A DNA stretch of 53,792 nt from Modestobacter muralis (GTDB lineage Bacteria; Actinomycetota; Actinomycetes; Mycobacteriales; Geodermatophilaceae): the NCBI RefSeq assembly GCF_010682105.1, contig NZ_JAAGWH010000064.1:1-53792 (forward strand), written 5' to 3'. Shown here one piece after another: positions 8,246 through 16,686 of this stretch (its first letter is position 1; the number at the start of each line of letters is the position of its first letter). Below the pieces are notes generated by a model. The model was not told the DNA's origin. It searched no databases and worked only from the letters and a program-made list of their open reading frames with translations. Position numbers and translations under genes: made by a program.

Positions 8246-9256
8246 TCAGCCGACGACCCCGGCCCGCAGGACGGCGTACTCCTCGACGGCGGCCATCGGC
8301 GGGCGCTCGTCGACGGCCACGCTGTGGCTGGTCGGCACGAACCCGCTGCCGTCGTGGGCGAACTGGGTGAGCAGCCCGCCGGGCTCCAGGCGGCCGCGGG
8401 CCGGGCGGCCGCGCTCGGCCCGGGACAGCACCGTGGACACGATCTGGCCGGCCATCTTCCCCAGCGCGACGTCGGTCTGGTGGGAGTGTGTCCGGGTGCC
8501 GAGGTCCACCTGGGCCAGACCCTGGAGCCCGCAGATCCGCAGCAGGTCGATCAGCAGGCCCACCTCGACGCCGTAGCCGGAGACGAACGGCACCTGCTCC
8601 AGCACCGACCGGCGGCCGGCGTACTCCCCGCCCAGCGGCTGCACGAAGCCGGCCAGCTCGGGCCACAGCGCGTTGAGCAGCGGCCGGGCGGTGAGCTCGG
8701 TGACCCGGCCACCACCGACCGGGCGGTGCACGCCGTCCACGGTCAGCGGCCGGGTGTAGCAGCCCTTGACGTACTCGACGCGCGGGTCGAGCAGCAGCGG
8801 GGTGAGCAGCCCGGGCACGTAGTGGCCGACGTCGCCGAGCAGGTCGGAGTCCATGAAGACGACGAGGTCGCCGGTGGTGGCGGCCAGCGACTTCCACAAC
8901 GCCTCGCCCTTGCCGGGGCGGTCGCCGTAGCAGGGCAGCACCTCACCGGCGGCGACCACCTCCGCCCCGGCGGCGCGGGCCGCCTCGGCGGTGGCGTCGG
9001 TGGAGTTGGAGTCGACGACCAGCAGCTCGTCGACGAGCGGGACGTCCTGGACCCAGCGGGTCACCAGGTCCCGCACCAGGACGCCGACCGTCGTCTCCTC
9101 GTTGCGTGCCGGGAGGACGACGCTGATCCGGTGGCCGCCGCGGCGCTTGGCCAGCAACAGGGCGTCGACGTCGATCTCGGCCAGGGAGGTGGCCGACGTG
9201 GTGCGGTGCTCGAACCAGGCGCGGGCGTCAGGTCGCATCGGCCCACTGTCGAGCAC
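8246..9256 (-). CDS. gpgS: Glucosyl-3-phosphoglycerate synthase
   Basis: This GT81 enzyme transfers glucose from a nucleotide sugar to 3-phosphoglycerate, the first step towards glucosylglycerate and, in mycobacteria, methylglucose lipopolysaccharide. The GT-A signature ISVVLPARNEETTVGVLV is followed by VVDSNSTDAT, GKGEALWKSL and the metal-binding DSD in FMDSDLLGDVGHYV. The segment YVKGCYTRPL and the later SGYGVEVGLLIDLL are also typical. GTG 9256 was chosen because GGAGGG lies 8 nt upstream; a GTG at 9274 and an ATG at 9238 are alternatives. The product is about 336 residues, near family length. Confidence 0.92.
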   Translation of the reverse strand: MLDSGPMRPDARAWFEHRTTSATSLAEIDVDALLLAKRRGGHRISVVLPARNEETTVGVLVRDLVTRWVQDVPLVDELLVVDSNSTDATAEAARAAGAEVVAAGEVLPCYGDRPGKGEALWKSLAATTGDLVVFMDSDLLGDVGHYVPGLLTPLLLDPRVEYVKGCYTRPLTVDGVHRPVGGGRVTELTARPLLNALWPELAGFVQPLGGEYAGRRSVLEQVPFVSGYGVEVGLLIDLLRICGLQGLAQVDLGTRTHSHQTDVALGKMAGQIVSTVLSRAERGRPARGRLEPGGLLTQFAHDGSGFVPTSHSVAVDERPPMAAVEEYAVLRAGVVG

Positions 9257-9290
9257 GGCCGTCTCCCTCCGCACGTCGGCGGGACGTCGT

Positions 9291-9325
9291 TCACACGAAC
9301 TTCACGTTCGGTGGCACGAGTGTGA
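9291..9325. promoter_or_regulatory. Nested inverted repeat upstream of gpgS
   Basis: Outer arms TCACAC (9291-9296) and GTGTGA (9320-9325) enclose inner arms CGAAC (9296-9300) and GTTCG (9306-9310) around TTCAC. It lies 35 bp upstream of the gpgS start and about 220 bp upstream of the divergent L,D-transpeptidase gene. The symmetry suggests an operator for a dimeric regulator, but no regulator is identified. Confidence 0.4.
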
Positions 9326-9547
9326 CCATCCGGACCCACGCGGGCAACCACCGGGCGGACCCCCGGCGAACGGCCGCTGAACGGCCCGCCCGCGCCGGAC
9401 GCCGCGCGACGGGACGCGCCCAGGGCGACCGGTGGGACGGGCGGGGAGGGTGGGTGCGTCAGCGTTGCCCCCCGGTCCGGACGGCACCTGGCGTCGGCCC
9501 GCCGCGTCCCGCCGGGACGTGACTCGAGCGGGCGCGGGGGCAGGCAC

Positions 9548-10616
9548 ATGGGCGGTCACAGGACGGTCCGGACGCACCGGCGGGCAGCACGGACGGCGGA
9601 TCGGGTCGTCACCGTCACCGTCGTCCTCGTGGTGCTCCTGCTGCGGCTGGGGGTCACCGCGGCCGGCGCCACGCCCTACCCGTCGCCGGCCGGCGGCACC
9701 CGCGACGTCACGGGGCCGGTCCTGGACCGCTGGCTGGCGCTGGGGGGTCCCACCGGGCCGCTCGGCGCGCCGCTGACCGGGACCGTCGCGACGCCCGACG
9801 GGCTCGGCCGCTACGCGCACTCCCAGGGCGGCTCGGTCTACTGGTCGGCCGGCACCGGGGGCGCACGCGGTCACCGGCGCCGTGGGGGACCGCTGGGCCG
9901 CGACCGGCTGGCAGAACGGTCCGCTGGGCCTGCCGACGTCCGACGCCTTCCCGGTCACCGGTGGCAGCGCGCAGGACTTCCAGGGCGGCCGGCTCACCTC
10001 CACCGGCGGCGGCACGGCGATCAACACCGGCCTCCCGCTGGGCGTCGTCCCGCCGGGCACCCAGGTGGCCACGGTGGTGGCGCCGTCGGCCGGTTCGACC
10101 ACCGCGACGCTGACCGCCTGGCAGCGGGGTGACCGCGGCTGGACGCCGGTGGTCGGCCCGGTGACCGCGCGGGTCGGCGCGGGGGGCGTGGGCGCGGCGA
10201 GCGAGTCGAGCACCCGCACCTCGGCGGGCACGTTCACCCTCACCGAGGCCTTCGGCCGCGCGGGCGACCCCGGCACGGCGCCGCCCTACCGGGTCGTCGA
10301 CCGCGACGACTGGTGGGTGTCGGACGTGAACAGCGGCCGGTACAACACCCACGCCCGCTGCGCGCCGGGCACCTGCGACTTCGACGAGCGCGCGGGGGAG
10401 AACCTGCTCGCCGCCGGCCGCGTCTACGACAACGCGGTCGTCATCGACTACAACCGCCGGCCGGTCACCCGCGGCGCCGGGTCGGCGTTCTTCCTGCACA
10501 TCGTCAAGGGCGCGGCGACGGCCGGGTGCGTGGCGATCGACCAGGCCGGCCTGCAGGCCGTGCTCCGCTGGCTGCGTCCGGGTGCCTCCCCGGTCATCAG
10601 CATCGGCGTCGGCTGA
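9548..10616 (+). pseudogene. Secreted LGFP-repeat L,D-transpeptidase, frameshifted
   Basis: The ATG at 9548 opens an N-terminal signal sequence (TVTVVLVVLLLRLGVTAAGA). LGFP-type repeats follow (DRWLALGGPTGPLGAPLTG; DRWAATGWQNGPLGLPTSD), then a YkuD-like catalytic region with FFLHIVKGAATAGCVAI, containing the His and the catalytic Cys. The reading frame breaks at a GGGGG run (9857-9861): removing one G restores a continuous protein through GTGAHAVTGAVGDRW. LGFP repeats bind the cell wall, and L,D-transpeptidases form 3-3 peptidoglycan crosslinks. A true frameshift or a homopolymer sequencing error are both possible; the otherwise intact downstream half favours an error or a recent event. It converges with the next gene. 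Confidence 0.8.
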
Positions 10617-10631
10617 CCGGCAGCACCCCGC

Positions 10632-12782
10632 TCAGGCCTGCGCGGCCACCGGGGGTCCGGCGACGGCGTCGTCCGCCGGTGCGTCGCCGGCCGGCTCGGG
10701 GTGGCCCAGGTCGGTGAGCCACCCGCGCAGCACCCGGTGCAGGTGCTCGGCGCCGACGACCTCGCCGGGGTCGGCCCACGCCCGGGGCGCGAGCAGGAAC
10801 CCGTGCTGCTGCGGGCCGCCGAGACCACCGTGCGAGCCGACGTGCGGCTCGAAGGGGGAGGCCTCGTCGGTGACCGGGTCGTAGGCGCTGTTGACGACGA
10901 CGTCCGGGCAGTGCGCGAACCCCGTGGCCCGGGCGACCAGCCCGGCCGCGTGCGGACCGTAGGGCGCGAGCGGGTCGGTGCCGATGACCACGCCGGTGCG
11001 CAGCCGGTGCAGGCCCTCGCGGCCGAGCACGACCGGCCCGAACTCCTCCGAGTGCACGAGCAGGAAGCCGATGCCGGCGTGGTCGACCAGGCTGGGCAGC
11101 AGGTCGGGCCAGTGCCGCTCGATGGTCTCCAGCGGCACCCGGCCCGGGTGGTCGGTGAAGGAGACCATCGCCATGTGGCCGCTGACGGTCACCACCACGC
11201 CGGGGGCGACCCGGGTGACCGCGCCGGGCTCACCGGGCGGGGTGGGCACCTCGGGGGCGGCAGAGCGCTCCACCCGCGCCCGCAGCCGCCGGGCCACCAT
11301 CCCGCCCCCGGCGGCGGCCTCGGCCAGCGCGCCCGTCATCTGCCAGCCCGGCGCCGTCCGGGCGGGGGCCGGCGGCAGCAGGCCCAGCAGCCTGCGGCGC
11401 GGTGCCGGCGGCTCGGCGCCGGCCAGCCGGCCGACGAGGTCCTCGACGGTCTCGCCGAACCGGTCGGCGAACGCCTCGCCCTGGGTCTGGCCGTGGTCGG
11501 AGAGGCAGACCAGGTGGTAGGGCCGCGGGGCCAGTTGGCTGGCCCGCCACAGCCGGCCGACCTGCTGGTCGATCCCGCGCAGGACGTCCAGGGCGTCGAA
11601 GCGCTCGATGCCGGAGTGGTGGGCGACCTCGTCGTAGCCGACGAAGTCCGCGTAGACGACCGGCCGGCCGGTCAGCAGGTCCTCCACGACGGCGTTCACC
11701 ACGACGTCGCGGGTCAGCACGGTGGTCGCCGGCCGGGCCAGCGGGTAGAGCCCGCCACGCCTGATCCGCGGCCGGACGTCGGCCCGGCGCTGGGCCGCGG
11801 CCGCCGACAGCTCCCGGAGCACGTCGACGAGGTAGACGCACAGGGTGCGCAGCGCGTTCACCGGGTTGGCGAAGTACCCGTAGTACCCGGCGCCGAGGCC
11901 GTCGCGGGTGCGCCGCTCCCGCCGGGACCCCCGGCCCACCACGGCCAGCGAGCTCATGGTCAGCGACACGTGCGCGGCGTCGCCGGTGAACAGGTTGCCG
12001 CGGCCGGCGCCGTCCCCGGCGAGCAGCCCGCGCCCGTCGGAGTGCCGGCGCTCGATCTCCGCGGCGTCGCCGGGGGAGGAGACGGTGACGACCCGGTCGT
12101 GCTCCTTCTCGTACCAGCGGAAGCCCAGGACGTCGTCGTTCGAGCCCTGCAGGATCCCGCACTGGCTGGCGCCGGTCTGCGAGCTCCAGTCGGTGTGCCA
12201 GGCGCGCAGCTCGTGGCTGCCGGCGCGCAGCCAGGCGGCCAGGGTCGGCATCGACCCGTCCCGGACGGCGCGCCGGGCGACCCCGTACCCCAGGCCGTCG
12301 ATCTGCAGGAACACCACGCCCGGCGGGCACTCCCCGGCGTCGGGGGCGCCCCGGCCGCGGCGGCGGGTGCGGCGGAAGAAGACCTCGTCCTCGTTGACCG
12401 CCAGCACACTGCTGATCACTCCGGCCGTGGCGGCCATGGCCACGGCCACGACCAGCGCGGTGTCGAAGCCACGGACCTCGACCCCGGGGACGGCCAGGGA
12501 GACCGCCAGCACCCCGCCACCGAGCAGCAGGAAGCTGCCCAGGCCGAAGGTGAACACCGCGATCGGCAGCGCGATCCGCATGACCAGCGGCCAGACGACC
12601 GCGGCGAGCACGCCCAGCACCAGCGCGGTGACGGGTGGCTGCCACCAGTCGCGCACGGCGAACCCGGACAGCCAGGAGTCCAGGACGACGAGCACGCCGG
12701 TCACGGTGGCCCAGACCAGCAGCAGCCGGGCCAGCGTCCGGCCGCCGCGCAGCACCCGGCCCGGGCGGGTCGGCCCGCTCAC
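10632..12782 (-). CDS. Membrane-anchored alkaline-phosphatase-superfamily (type I phosphodiesterase) protein, 716 aa
   Basis: The first 150 residues contain four probable membrane helices (LARLLLVWATVTGVLVVLDS, VTALVLGVLAAVVWPLVM and two more), a region often labelled phage-holin-like. The remainder is an alkaline-phosphatase-superfamily domain: VVFLQIDGLGYG with the first metal Asp, ADFVGYDEVAHHSG with Asp and His ligands, VCLSDHGQTQG, and a C-terminal GSHGGLGGPQQHGF. Such domains hydrolyse phosphodiesters or phosphoglycolipids at the membrane. It is last in an operon (MBL hydrolase, DedA, this gene) with 4-nt overlaps at both junctions, so the three are coupled. The substrate is unknown. 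Confidence 0.82.
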   Translation of the reverse strand: MSGPTRPGRVLRGGRTLARLLLVWATVTGVLVVLDSWLSGFAVRDWWQPPVTALVLGVLAAVVWPLVMRIALPIAVFTFGLGSFLLLGGGVLAVSLAVPGVEVRGFDTALVVAVAMAATAGVISSVLAVNEDEVFFRRTRRRGRGAPDAGECPPGVVFLQIDGLGYGVARRAVRDGSMPTLAAWLRAGSHELRAWHTDWSSQTGASQCGILQGSNDDVLGFRWYEKEHDRVVTVSSPGDAAEIERRHSDGRGLLAGDGAGRGNLFTGDAAHVSLTMSSLAVVGRGSRRERRTRDGLGAGYYGYFANPVNALRTLCVYLVDVLRELSAAAAQRRADVRPRIRRGGLYPLARPATTVLTRDVVVNAVVEDLLTGRPVVYADFVGYDEVAHHSGIERFDALDVLRGIDQQVGRLWRASQLAPRPYHLVCLSDHGQTQGEAFADRFGETVEDLVGRLAGAEPPAPRRRLLGLLPPAPARTAPGWQMTGALAEAAAGGGMVARRLRARVERSAAPEVPTPPGEPGAVTRVAPGVVVTVSGHMAMVSFTDHPGRVPLETIERHWPDLLPSLVDHAGIGFLLVHSEEFGPVVLGREGLHRLRTGVVIGTDPLAPYGPHAAGLVARATGFAHCPDVVVNSAYDPVTDEASPFEPHVGSHGGLGGPQQHGFLLAPRAWADPGEVVGAEHLHRVLRGWLTDLGHPEPAGDAPADDAVAGPPVAAQA

Positions 12783-13423
12783 GGCGTCCGGTGGGCGGCC
12801 GGCGTCGGGACGACGGGGGCGGGGTCGGCGCTGCGGTGCCGCCGCCGGCGGGAGGAGACCAGGTTGAGCACGACGCCGACCAGCAGCACCAGCCCGGTCG
12901 CGATCAGGGTGGCGACCAGCGGGGAGTCGAAGACGCCGCCGCTGACCACACCGAGCAGCGCGTAGGCCAGCGCCCACAGCGTGGCGCCGGCGAGGGAGGC
13001 CGGCAGCAACCGGCGCCACGGGTAGGCCAGCGCGCCGGCGGCGAGCAGCACCGGGATGCGGCCGGCGGGCAGCAGCCGGCCGATGACGACGATCTGCCAG
13101 CCGTGCCGGCGGAACTGCTCGCGCACCTCGGCGACCCGGTCGGCCGGCTGGCGGCGGGCCACCCAGCGCACCGCGGTCGGGCCGCCGGAGCGGCAGACGG
13201 CGAAGGTGAGGACGTCGCCGAGGAAGGCGCCCAGGACCGACAGCAGCACGACCACCGGCAGGGACAGCTGCCCACCGCTGACGGCCACGGCCGCGGCCGC
13301 CCCGACGACCGCCCCGGTGGGCACGACCGGGACGACGGAGCCCAGCAGCACCCCGCCGAACACCAGCGGGTAGCCCAGCGAGCTGCCGTCGGTCCAGCTG
13401 ACGGCCAGCACGTCGACGGTCAC
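12779..13423 (-). CDS. DedA family membrane protein, 214 aa
   Basis: A polytopic protein with the DedA/SNARE-associated signature: GAFLGDVLTFAVCRSGG in a re-entrant region, then RRHGWQIVVIGRLLPAGRIPV with the conserved Arg and Pro, and a final pair of helices. DedA proteins are linked to lipid-carrier and phospholipid scrambling and to envelope stress. The GTG start overlaps the stop of the MBL gene by 4 nt, and its stop overlaps the start of the phosphodiesterase gene by 4 nt, so all three are probably made together. The C-terminus ends in a short basic and Pro-rich cytoplasmic tail. Confidence 0.85.
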   Translation of the reverse strand: MTVDVLAVSWTDGSSLGYPLVFGGVLLGSVVPVVPTGAVVGAAAAVAVSGGQLSLPVVVLLSVLGAFLGDVLTFAVCRSGGPTAVRWVARRQPADRVAEVREQFRRHGWQIVVIGRLLPAGRIPVLLAAGALAYPWRRLLPASLAGATLWALAYALLGVVSGGVFDSPLVATLIATGLVLLVGVVLNLVSSRRRRHRSADPAPVVPTPAAHRTP

Positions 13424-14247
13424 GCGCCGCCCTCGACCTGCGCGGGCAGCACGACGGGCGAGCCGGGGGCGGTGAGCGCGACCTGCGTCGGCGCCCCGCC
13501 GGCGGCGGCCCGCGCGGCGACCTCGGCGGCGAAGCGGCGGGGCGGGTCGACCAGCAGCTCGCGCATCCGCGCCCGCCACGGGCTGGGCAGCGAGCACAGC
13601 CCGGCGACGGCGAAGGTGCCCCAGTGCACCGGGACGGCGACCCGGGGGCGCAGCTGCTGCACGGCAGCGGCGGCACCGGCCGGGTCGAGGTGGCCGGGGC
13701 CGAGCGAGGGACCCCAGCCCCACACCGGCACCAGCGCGACGTCGATCCCGTCGTCGCCGAGGTCGGTCATGCCGGGGAAGGCGTCGGTGTCACCGGCGGC
13801 GTAGACGGTGACGCCGTCGCCGGTGAGCAGGTGGCCGACGGCGGGGGCGTGCGGTCCGTGGGTGAGCCGCGGGCCCCACCGGTGCGCGGCGTGGTCGGCG
13901 TGGGTGGCGGTGACGGTGAGGCCGCCGTCGGTCAGGCTCTCGCCCGGGCCGAGCTCGGTCACGGCGGAGAAGCCCTGCCGGGTCAGCCACCGGCCGGCAC
14001 CGCGCGGGACGACGATCGGCGTCCCGCGGCCGAGCAGCCGCAGCGAGGGCAGGTGCAGGTGGTCGTTGTGCAGGTGGGAGACCAGCACGAGGTCGACGCC
14101 GGCCCAGCTCTCCGGCGCCAGCGGGGCGACCATCCGGCGCAGCGGGCCGAGCCTGGGGGTGAGCAGCGGGTCGGTGAGGACGGTGCGGCCGGCGAGCTCC
14201 GCCCGGACGGTCGAGTGGCCGAGGAAGCGCAGCGACGGCGTGCTCAC
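13420..14247 (-). CDS. MBL-fold metal-dependent hydrolase (UlaG/NAPE-PLD-like), 275 aa
   Basis: The sequence FLGHSTVRAELAGRTVLTDP near the N-terminus and SHLHNDHLHLPS (the H-x-H-x-D-H metal motif) define the metallo-beta-lactamase fold. Later ligands fall in HADHAAHRWGPR, YAAGDTDAFPGM and VPVHWGTF. The pattern resembles the UlaG/NAPE-phospholipase D group. No signal peptide is seen. It opens a three-gene operon with DedA and a membrane phosphodiesterase, which suggests envelope lipid metabolism (inference). A GATACT hexamer 6 nt upstream of GTG 14247 points to a leaderless transcript. Confidence 0.87.
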   Translation of the reverse strand: MSTPSLRFLGHSTVRAELAGRTVLTDPLLTPRLGPLRRMVAPLAPESWAGVDLVLVSHLHNDHLHLPSLRLLGRGTPIVVPRGAGRWLTRQGFSAVTELGPGESLTDGGLTVTATHADHAAHRWGPRLTHGPHAPAVGHLLTGDGVTVYAAGDTDAFPGMTDLGDDGIDVALVPVWGWGPSLGPGHLDPAGAAAAVQQLRPRVAVPVHWGTFAVAGLCSLPSPWRARMRELLVDPPRRFAAEVAARAAAGGAPTQVALTAPGSPVVLPAQVEGGA

Positions 14248-14253
14248 CCGGTC

Positions 14254-14259
14254 AGTATC
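14254..14259 (-). promoter_or_regulatory. Putative -10 element (leaderless MBL-dedA operon)
   Basis: On the minus strand GATACT keeps the conserved A at position 2 and T at position 6. It lies 6 nt before GTG 14247. Confidence 0.4.
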
Positions 14260-14312
14260 GGGCGTGGGCGGGACCTGGTGGTGTGACCTCGGCCCTGCGG
14301 TGGAGCGGGAGC

Positions 14313-15911
14313 TCAGCGACCGGCGTTGTAGTGCGCCCTGATCTGGGCGTCGGTGAGCACGCTGGGGTAGACGGCGGCGTGCGCGAGCAGGCCGGTGTAG
14401 TAGCGGTTCGACGGCTCGTTCGGCCAGCCGGCCGTCTGGCCGCGGCCGATCCGCCACGTCCCGCTGGCGTTGAACCCGGTGGTGGCCGTGGCGTCGCCGG
14501 CCACCTTGACGGCGTCGACGTACAGCGCGATGCCGTTGCTGCCCTGGGTGGCCACCACGTGGTGCCAGGCGCCGTCGTCGTAGGCACCCGGGCTCCGCAC
14601 CGTCTGGTAGGTGCCGGCGGTCGGTTCCAGGCCGAAGCTGATCCGGCCGAAGTTGCCCATGTAGACCATGCGGTCGTTGTCGTTCCCCGAGCCCCCGTCG
14701 CGGCGGAAGCCCATGACCAGCCCACCCGGCGTGGTGGTGTTCAGCCAGATCTCCAGCGAGTAGGTGTTCGGGTCGGTGACCGTGAGCGGGGAGGTGATGT
14801 AGGTGGTGGAGCCGTCCAGCGAGACCGCGCGACCGGCGCCCCGGCAGTTCGGGCCGGACTGGCCGAGCACCATCGAGCCCTCGTAGGTGCCGTTGTCGAC
14901 GGTGCCGGTGGAGCCGGCGTTCGTGGCCACCGTGCCGGTCGTCTCCTGCAACGGGTAGTAGAGCGTCGCCGCGGGGGAGGCGGCGGCCTGCGCGCACGTG
15001 TAGTGGGCGTTGGCGCTCCAGGCGTCGGCGTCGTTCGTCGTCCTGGCGGTGTAGCGCGCGTCGGCGGTGCTGGTCGTGACGACGGAGACGACCGCCATCA
15101 GGAGGCCGGTGACGGTCACGGTGAGCCGGGTCCGCGGGCGCGGCGGGCGGTGCCGGTGCCGGTGCCGGGGCGGCGTGGCGGCGGACCGGCCGGGCCGCGA
15201 GGCGAGCAGCGTGCGCAGCCGGCCGGGCGGGCGGTGGGCGCCCTCGGTGCGGGTGCGGGTGCGGGTGCGGGTGCGGGTGGGGGACGGGCCGGCCGGTCCC
15301 TCGTGCAGCAGCGCGGCGCCCACGAGCAGCACCAGGCCGGCAGCGGCGCCGGCGAGCGGGAGCACGTGCCGCTCGGAGAGCCAGACCAGCGGCCAGCCGA
15401 TGACGGGGAGCCGGAGCGCACCCACGCCGTGGACGGCGTCGCGGTCGACCAGGGTCGAGTCGTCGGAGGCGTTGGCGTCCCCGCGCAGGCGCAGCTGGTC
15501 GCCCTCGAGGGCCACCAGCCGGTGGACGCGCAGCCGACCGGGCCGGTCGGGGTCGTCCACGAGCAGCACCATGCCGGTGCGCAGCTGGTCGGTCTCGACG
15601 GGGCGGGCGACGACGACGTCCCCGACCTGCAGCCGCGGGGACATGGAGCCGGAGACGACCACCGTCGACTCCCAGCCGACGGCGGCGGGCACCAGCGACC
15701 AGCCGACCAGCCAGAGCAGCCCGATGAGCAGGGCCCGAGCGGCGCAGCTGACCACGAACGCCGGCCAGCGGGACCGCCAGGAGGCCGGCAGGGTGCGCCG
15801 GTCCCGGCCGGGCGCGGCCGACGCGGCCGCCCGCAGGGCCCGCGGGGACGGGCGGGGGACGCCGTCCTCGTCGACCACCCGGCCACGGAGGAGCGCTGCA
15901 GGCGAGAGCAC
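14313..15911 (-). CDS. SipW-type signal peptidase I fused to a LamG module, 532 aa
   Basis: Residues 51-80 form a membrane anchor. The S26 peptidase follows with VVSGSMSPRLQVGDVVVA (nucleophile Ser about 89) and RLRVHRLVALEGDQL, where a His (about 130) replaces the usual Lys, as in SipW and ER-type peptidases; RGDANASDD is the next conserved box. A second membrane helix lies at 183-203. After a basic Thr-Arg repeat, a third helix (about 263-282) continues into TADARYTARTTNDADAWSA, which itself looks like a SipW-dependent signal peptide. The last 220 residues are a LamG/concanavalin-like domain (YSLEIWLNTT, AWHHVVATQ, LYVDAVKVAG). The gene follows the TasA-like gene by 43 nt in one operon. Enzyme and substrate-type module in one chain is unusual. 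Confidence 0.85.
   Translation of the reverse strand: MLSPAALLRGRVVDEDGVPRPSPRALRAAASAAPGRDRRTLPASWRSRWPAFVVSCAARALLIGLLWLVGWSLVPAAVGWESTVVVSGSMSPRLQVGDVVVARPVETDQLRTGMVLLVDDPDRPGRLRVHRLVALEGDQLRLRGDANASDDSTLVDRDAVHGVGALRLPVIGWPLVWLSERHVLPLAGAAAGLVLLVGAALLHEGPAGPSPTRTRTRTRTRTEGAHRPPGRLRTLLASRPGRSAATPPRHRHRHRPPRPRTRLTVTVTGLLMAVVSVVTTSTADARYTARTTNDADAWSANAHYTCAQAAASPAATLYYPLQETTGTVATNAGSTGTVDNGTYEGSMVLGQSGPNCRGAGRAVSLDGSTTYITSPLTVTDPNTYSLEIWLNTTTPGGLVMGFRRDGGSGNDNDRMVYMGNFGRISFGLEPTAGTYQTVRSPGAYDDGAWHHVVATQGSNGIALYVDAVKVAGDATATTGFNASGTWRIGRGQTAGWPNEPSNRYYTGLLAHAAVYPSVLTDAQIRAHYNAGR
15246..15280. repeat. Hexanucleotide tandem repeat
   Basis: Five perfect copies of GGTGCG (15246-15275) and a partial sixth lie inside the signal peptidase gene and encode a Thr-Arg dipeptide repeat. 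Slippage would change linker length without shifting the frame. Confidence 0.85.
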
Positions 15912-15954
15912 CGGGTCCTCCGTCGGATGGGTCGTCAGCGGGCAGCGGGGGCGG

Positions 15955-16599
15955 TCAGTTGTTCTGGGACTCCCAGACGAACGTGATGGACGCGGACCCG
16001 TTCTGACTACCTGTCGGCGCATTGGCGTTCAGTGTGTAGTTGAACCGGAAGGTCCGGCTGGTGTCGGTGTTGGCGGTCGTGGTCCACAGCGTGGTCCCGG
16101 CGGTCGCGTAGCTGCCGCGGCTGCTGAAGGCCGCGAGGGTGCCGTTGTGCACGTCGCCGTTGGCACCGCTCGGGGTGAAGCCGGTGCAGGAGCCGAACGA
16201 CCCGCCCGTGCCCTTGGTGATGGTCAGGTCGATCGAGGCGGCGAGTGCGTCCGCGGTCCCGGGCTTGGAGGTGGTGTAGCCGGTGCCGTAGAGCTTGACG
16301 TCGCCCGGGAGCGACCCACCACCGGTGACGGTGATGCACTTGCTGCCGGTGTCACCGGGCTTCATGCCGGTGACGTTGAACATCGCCACGCCGGTGCCGC
16401 CGTTGCTGCCGTCGTCGTCGACCAGCGTGACGCCGCCGGAGTTCCAGTTGTTGACGCCGTTGGTCGTGGTGGCGGTGAACGCGGCGTAGGAGGTCTGCCA
16501 GATGACCGAGGTGCCGAGGGCGACGGCCAGCACGGGGGTGAGGACGAGCCCGAGGCGGACAGCGCGCCGCTTGGGCAGGGAGGGAGCGAGGTGCTTCAT
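15955..16599 (-). CDS. TasA/CalY-like secreted protein with SipW-dependent signal peptide, 214 aa
   Basis: The N-terminus is basic (KRRAVR), followed by a hydrophobic core (LGLVLTPVLAVALGTSVIW) and then QTSYAAFTATTTNGVNNWNS, the cleavage-region pattern of SipW-dependent signal peptides in the TasA/camelysin (CalY) family. The mature part is Thr/Gly/Ser-rich and predicted to be all beta, with two Cys (SKCITV; GSCTGF) that may form a disulfide. TasA-type proteins form extracellular fibres in Bacillus biofilms. The next gene encodes a SipW-type peptidase, and a FliA-type promoter lies upstream. The role here as matrix or surface fibre is inference from context. Confidence 0.8.
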   Translation of the reverse strand: MKHLAPSLPKRRAVRLGLVLTPVLAVALGTSVIWQTSYAAFTATTTNGVNNWNSGGVTLVDDDGSNGGTGVAMFNVTGMKPGDTGSKCITVTGGGSLPGDVKLYGTGYTTSKPGTADALAASIDLTITKGTGGSFGSCTGFTPSGANGDVHNGTLAAFSSRGSYATAGTTLWTTTANTDTSRTFRFNYTLNANAPTGSQNGSASITFVWESQNN

Positions 16600-16657
16600 C
16601 GTCTCGGGAGGCTCTCTGTGTCTGGGGTGGGGCCGCTGACGTGCCGGCGTAACCCCT

Positions 16658-16686
16658 ACTTCGGCCGGTCCGACCAGGTGCTTGAG
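16658..16686 (-). promoter_or_regulatory. FliA/WhiG-type promoter upstream of the TasA-like operon
   Basis: On the minus strand CTCAAG (16686-16681), 15 nt, then GCCGAAGT (16665-16658). This fits the actinobacterial FliA-family pattern CTCAA-N15-GCCGA. The start codon is at 16599. Confidence 0.65.

Noticed and set aside
9296-9310. LexA (SOS) box
   Set aside because: The arms CGAAC and GTTCG are separated by 5 nt, whereas the actinobacterial SOS box has 4 nt between GAAC and GTTC. The neighbouring genes are also not repair genes.
10701-12965. A 754-codon plus-strand frame across the phosphodiesterase gene
   Set aside because: It is antisense to a gene with clear alkaline-phosphatase motifs and has no recognisable motif itself.
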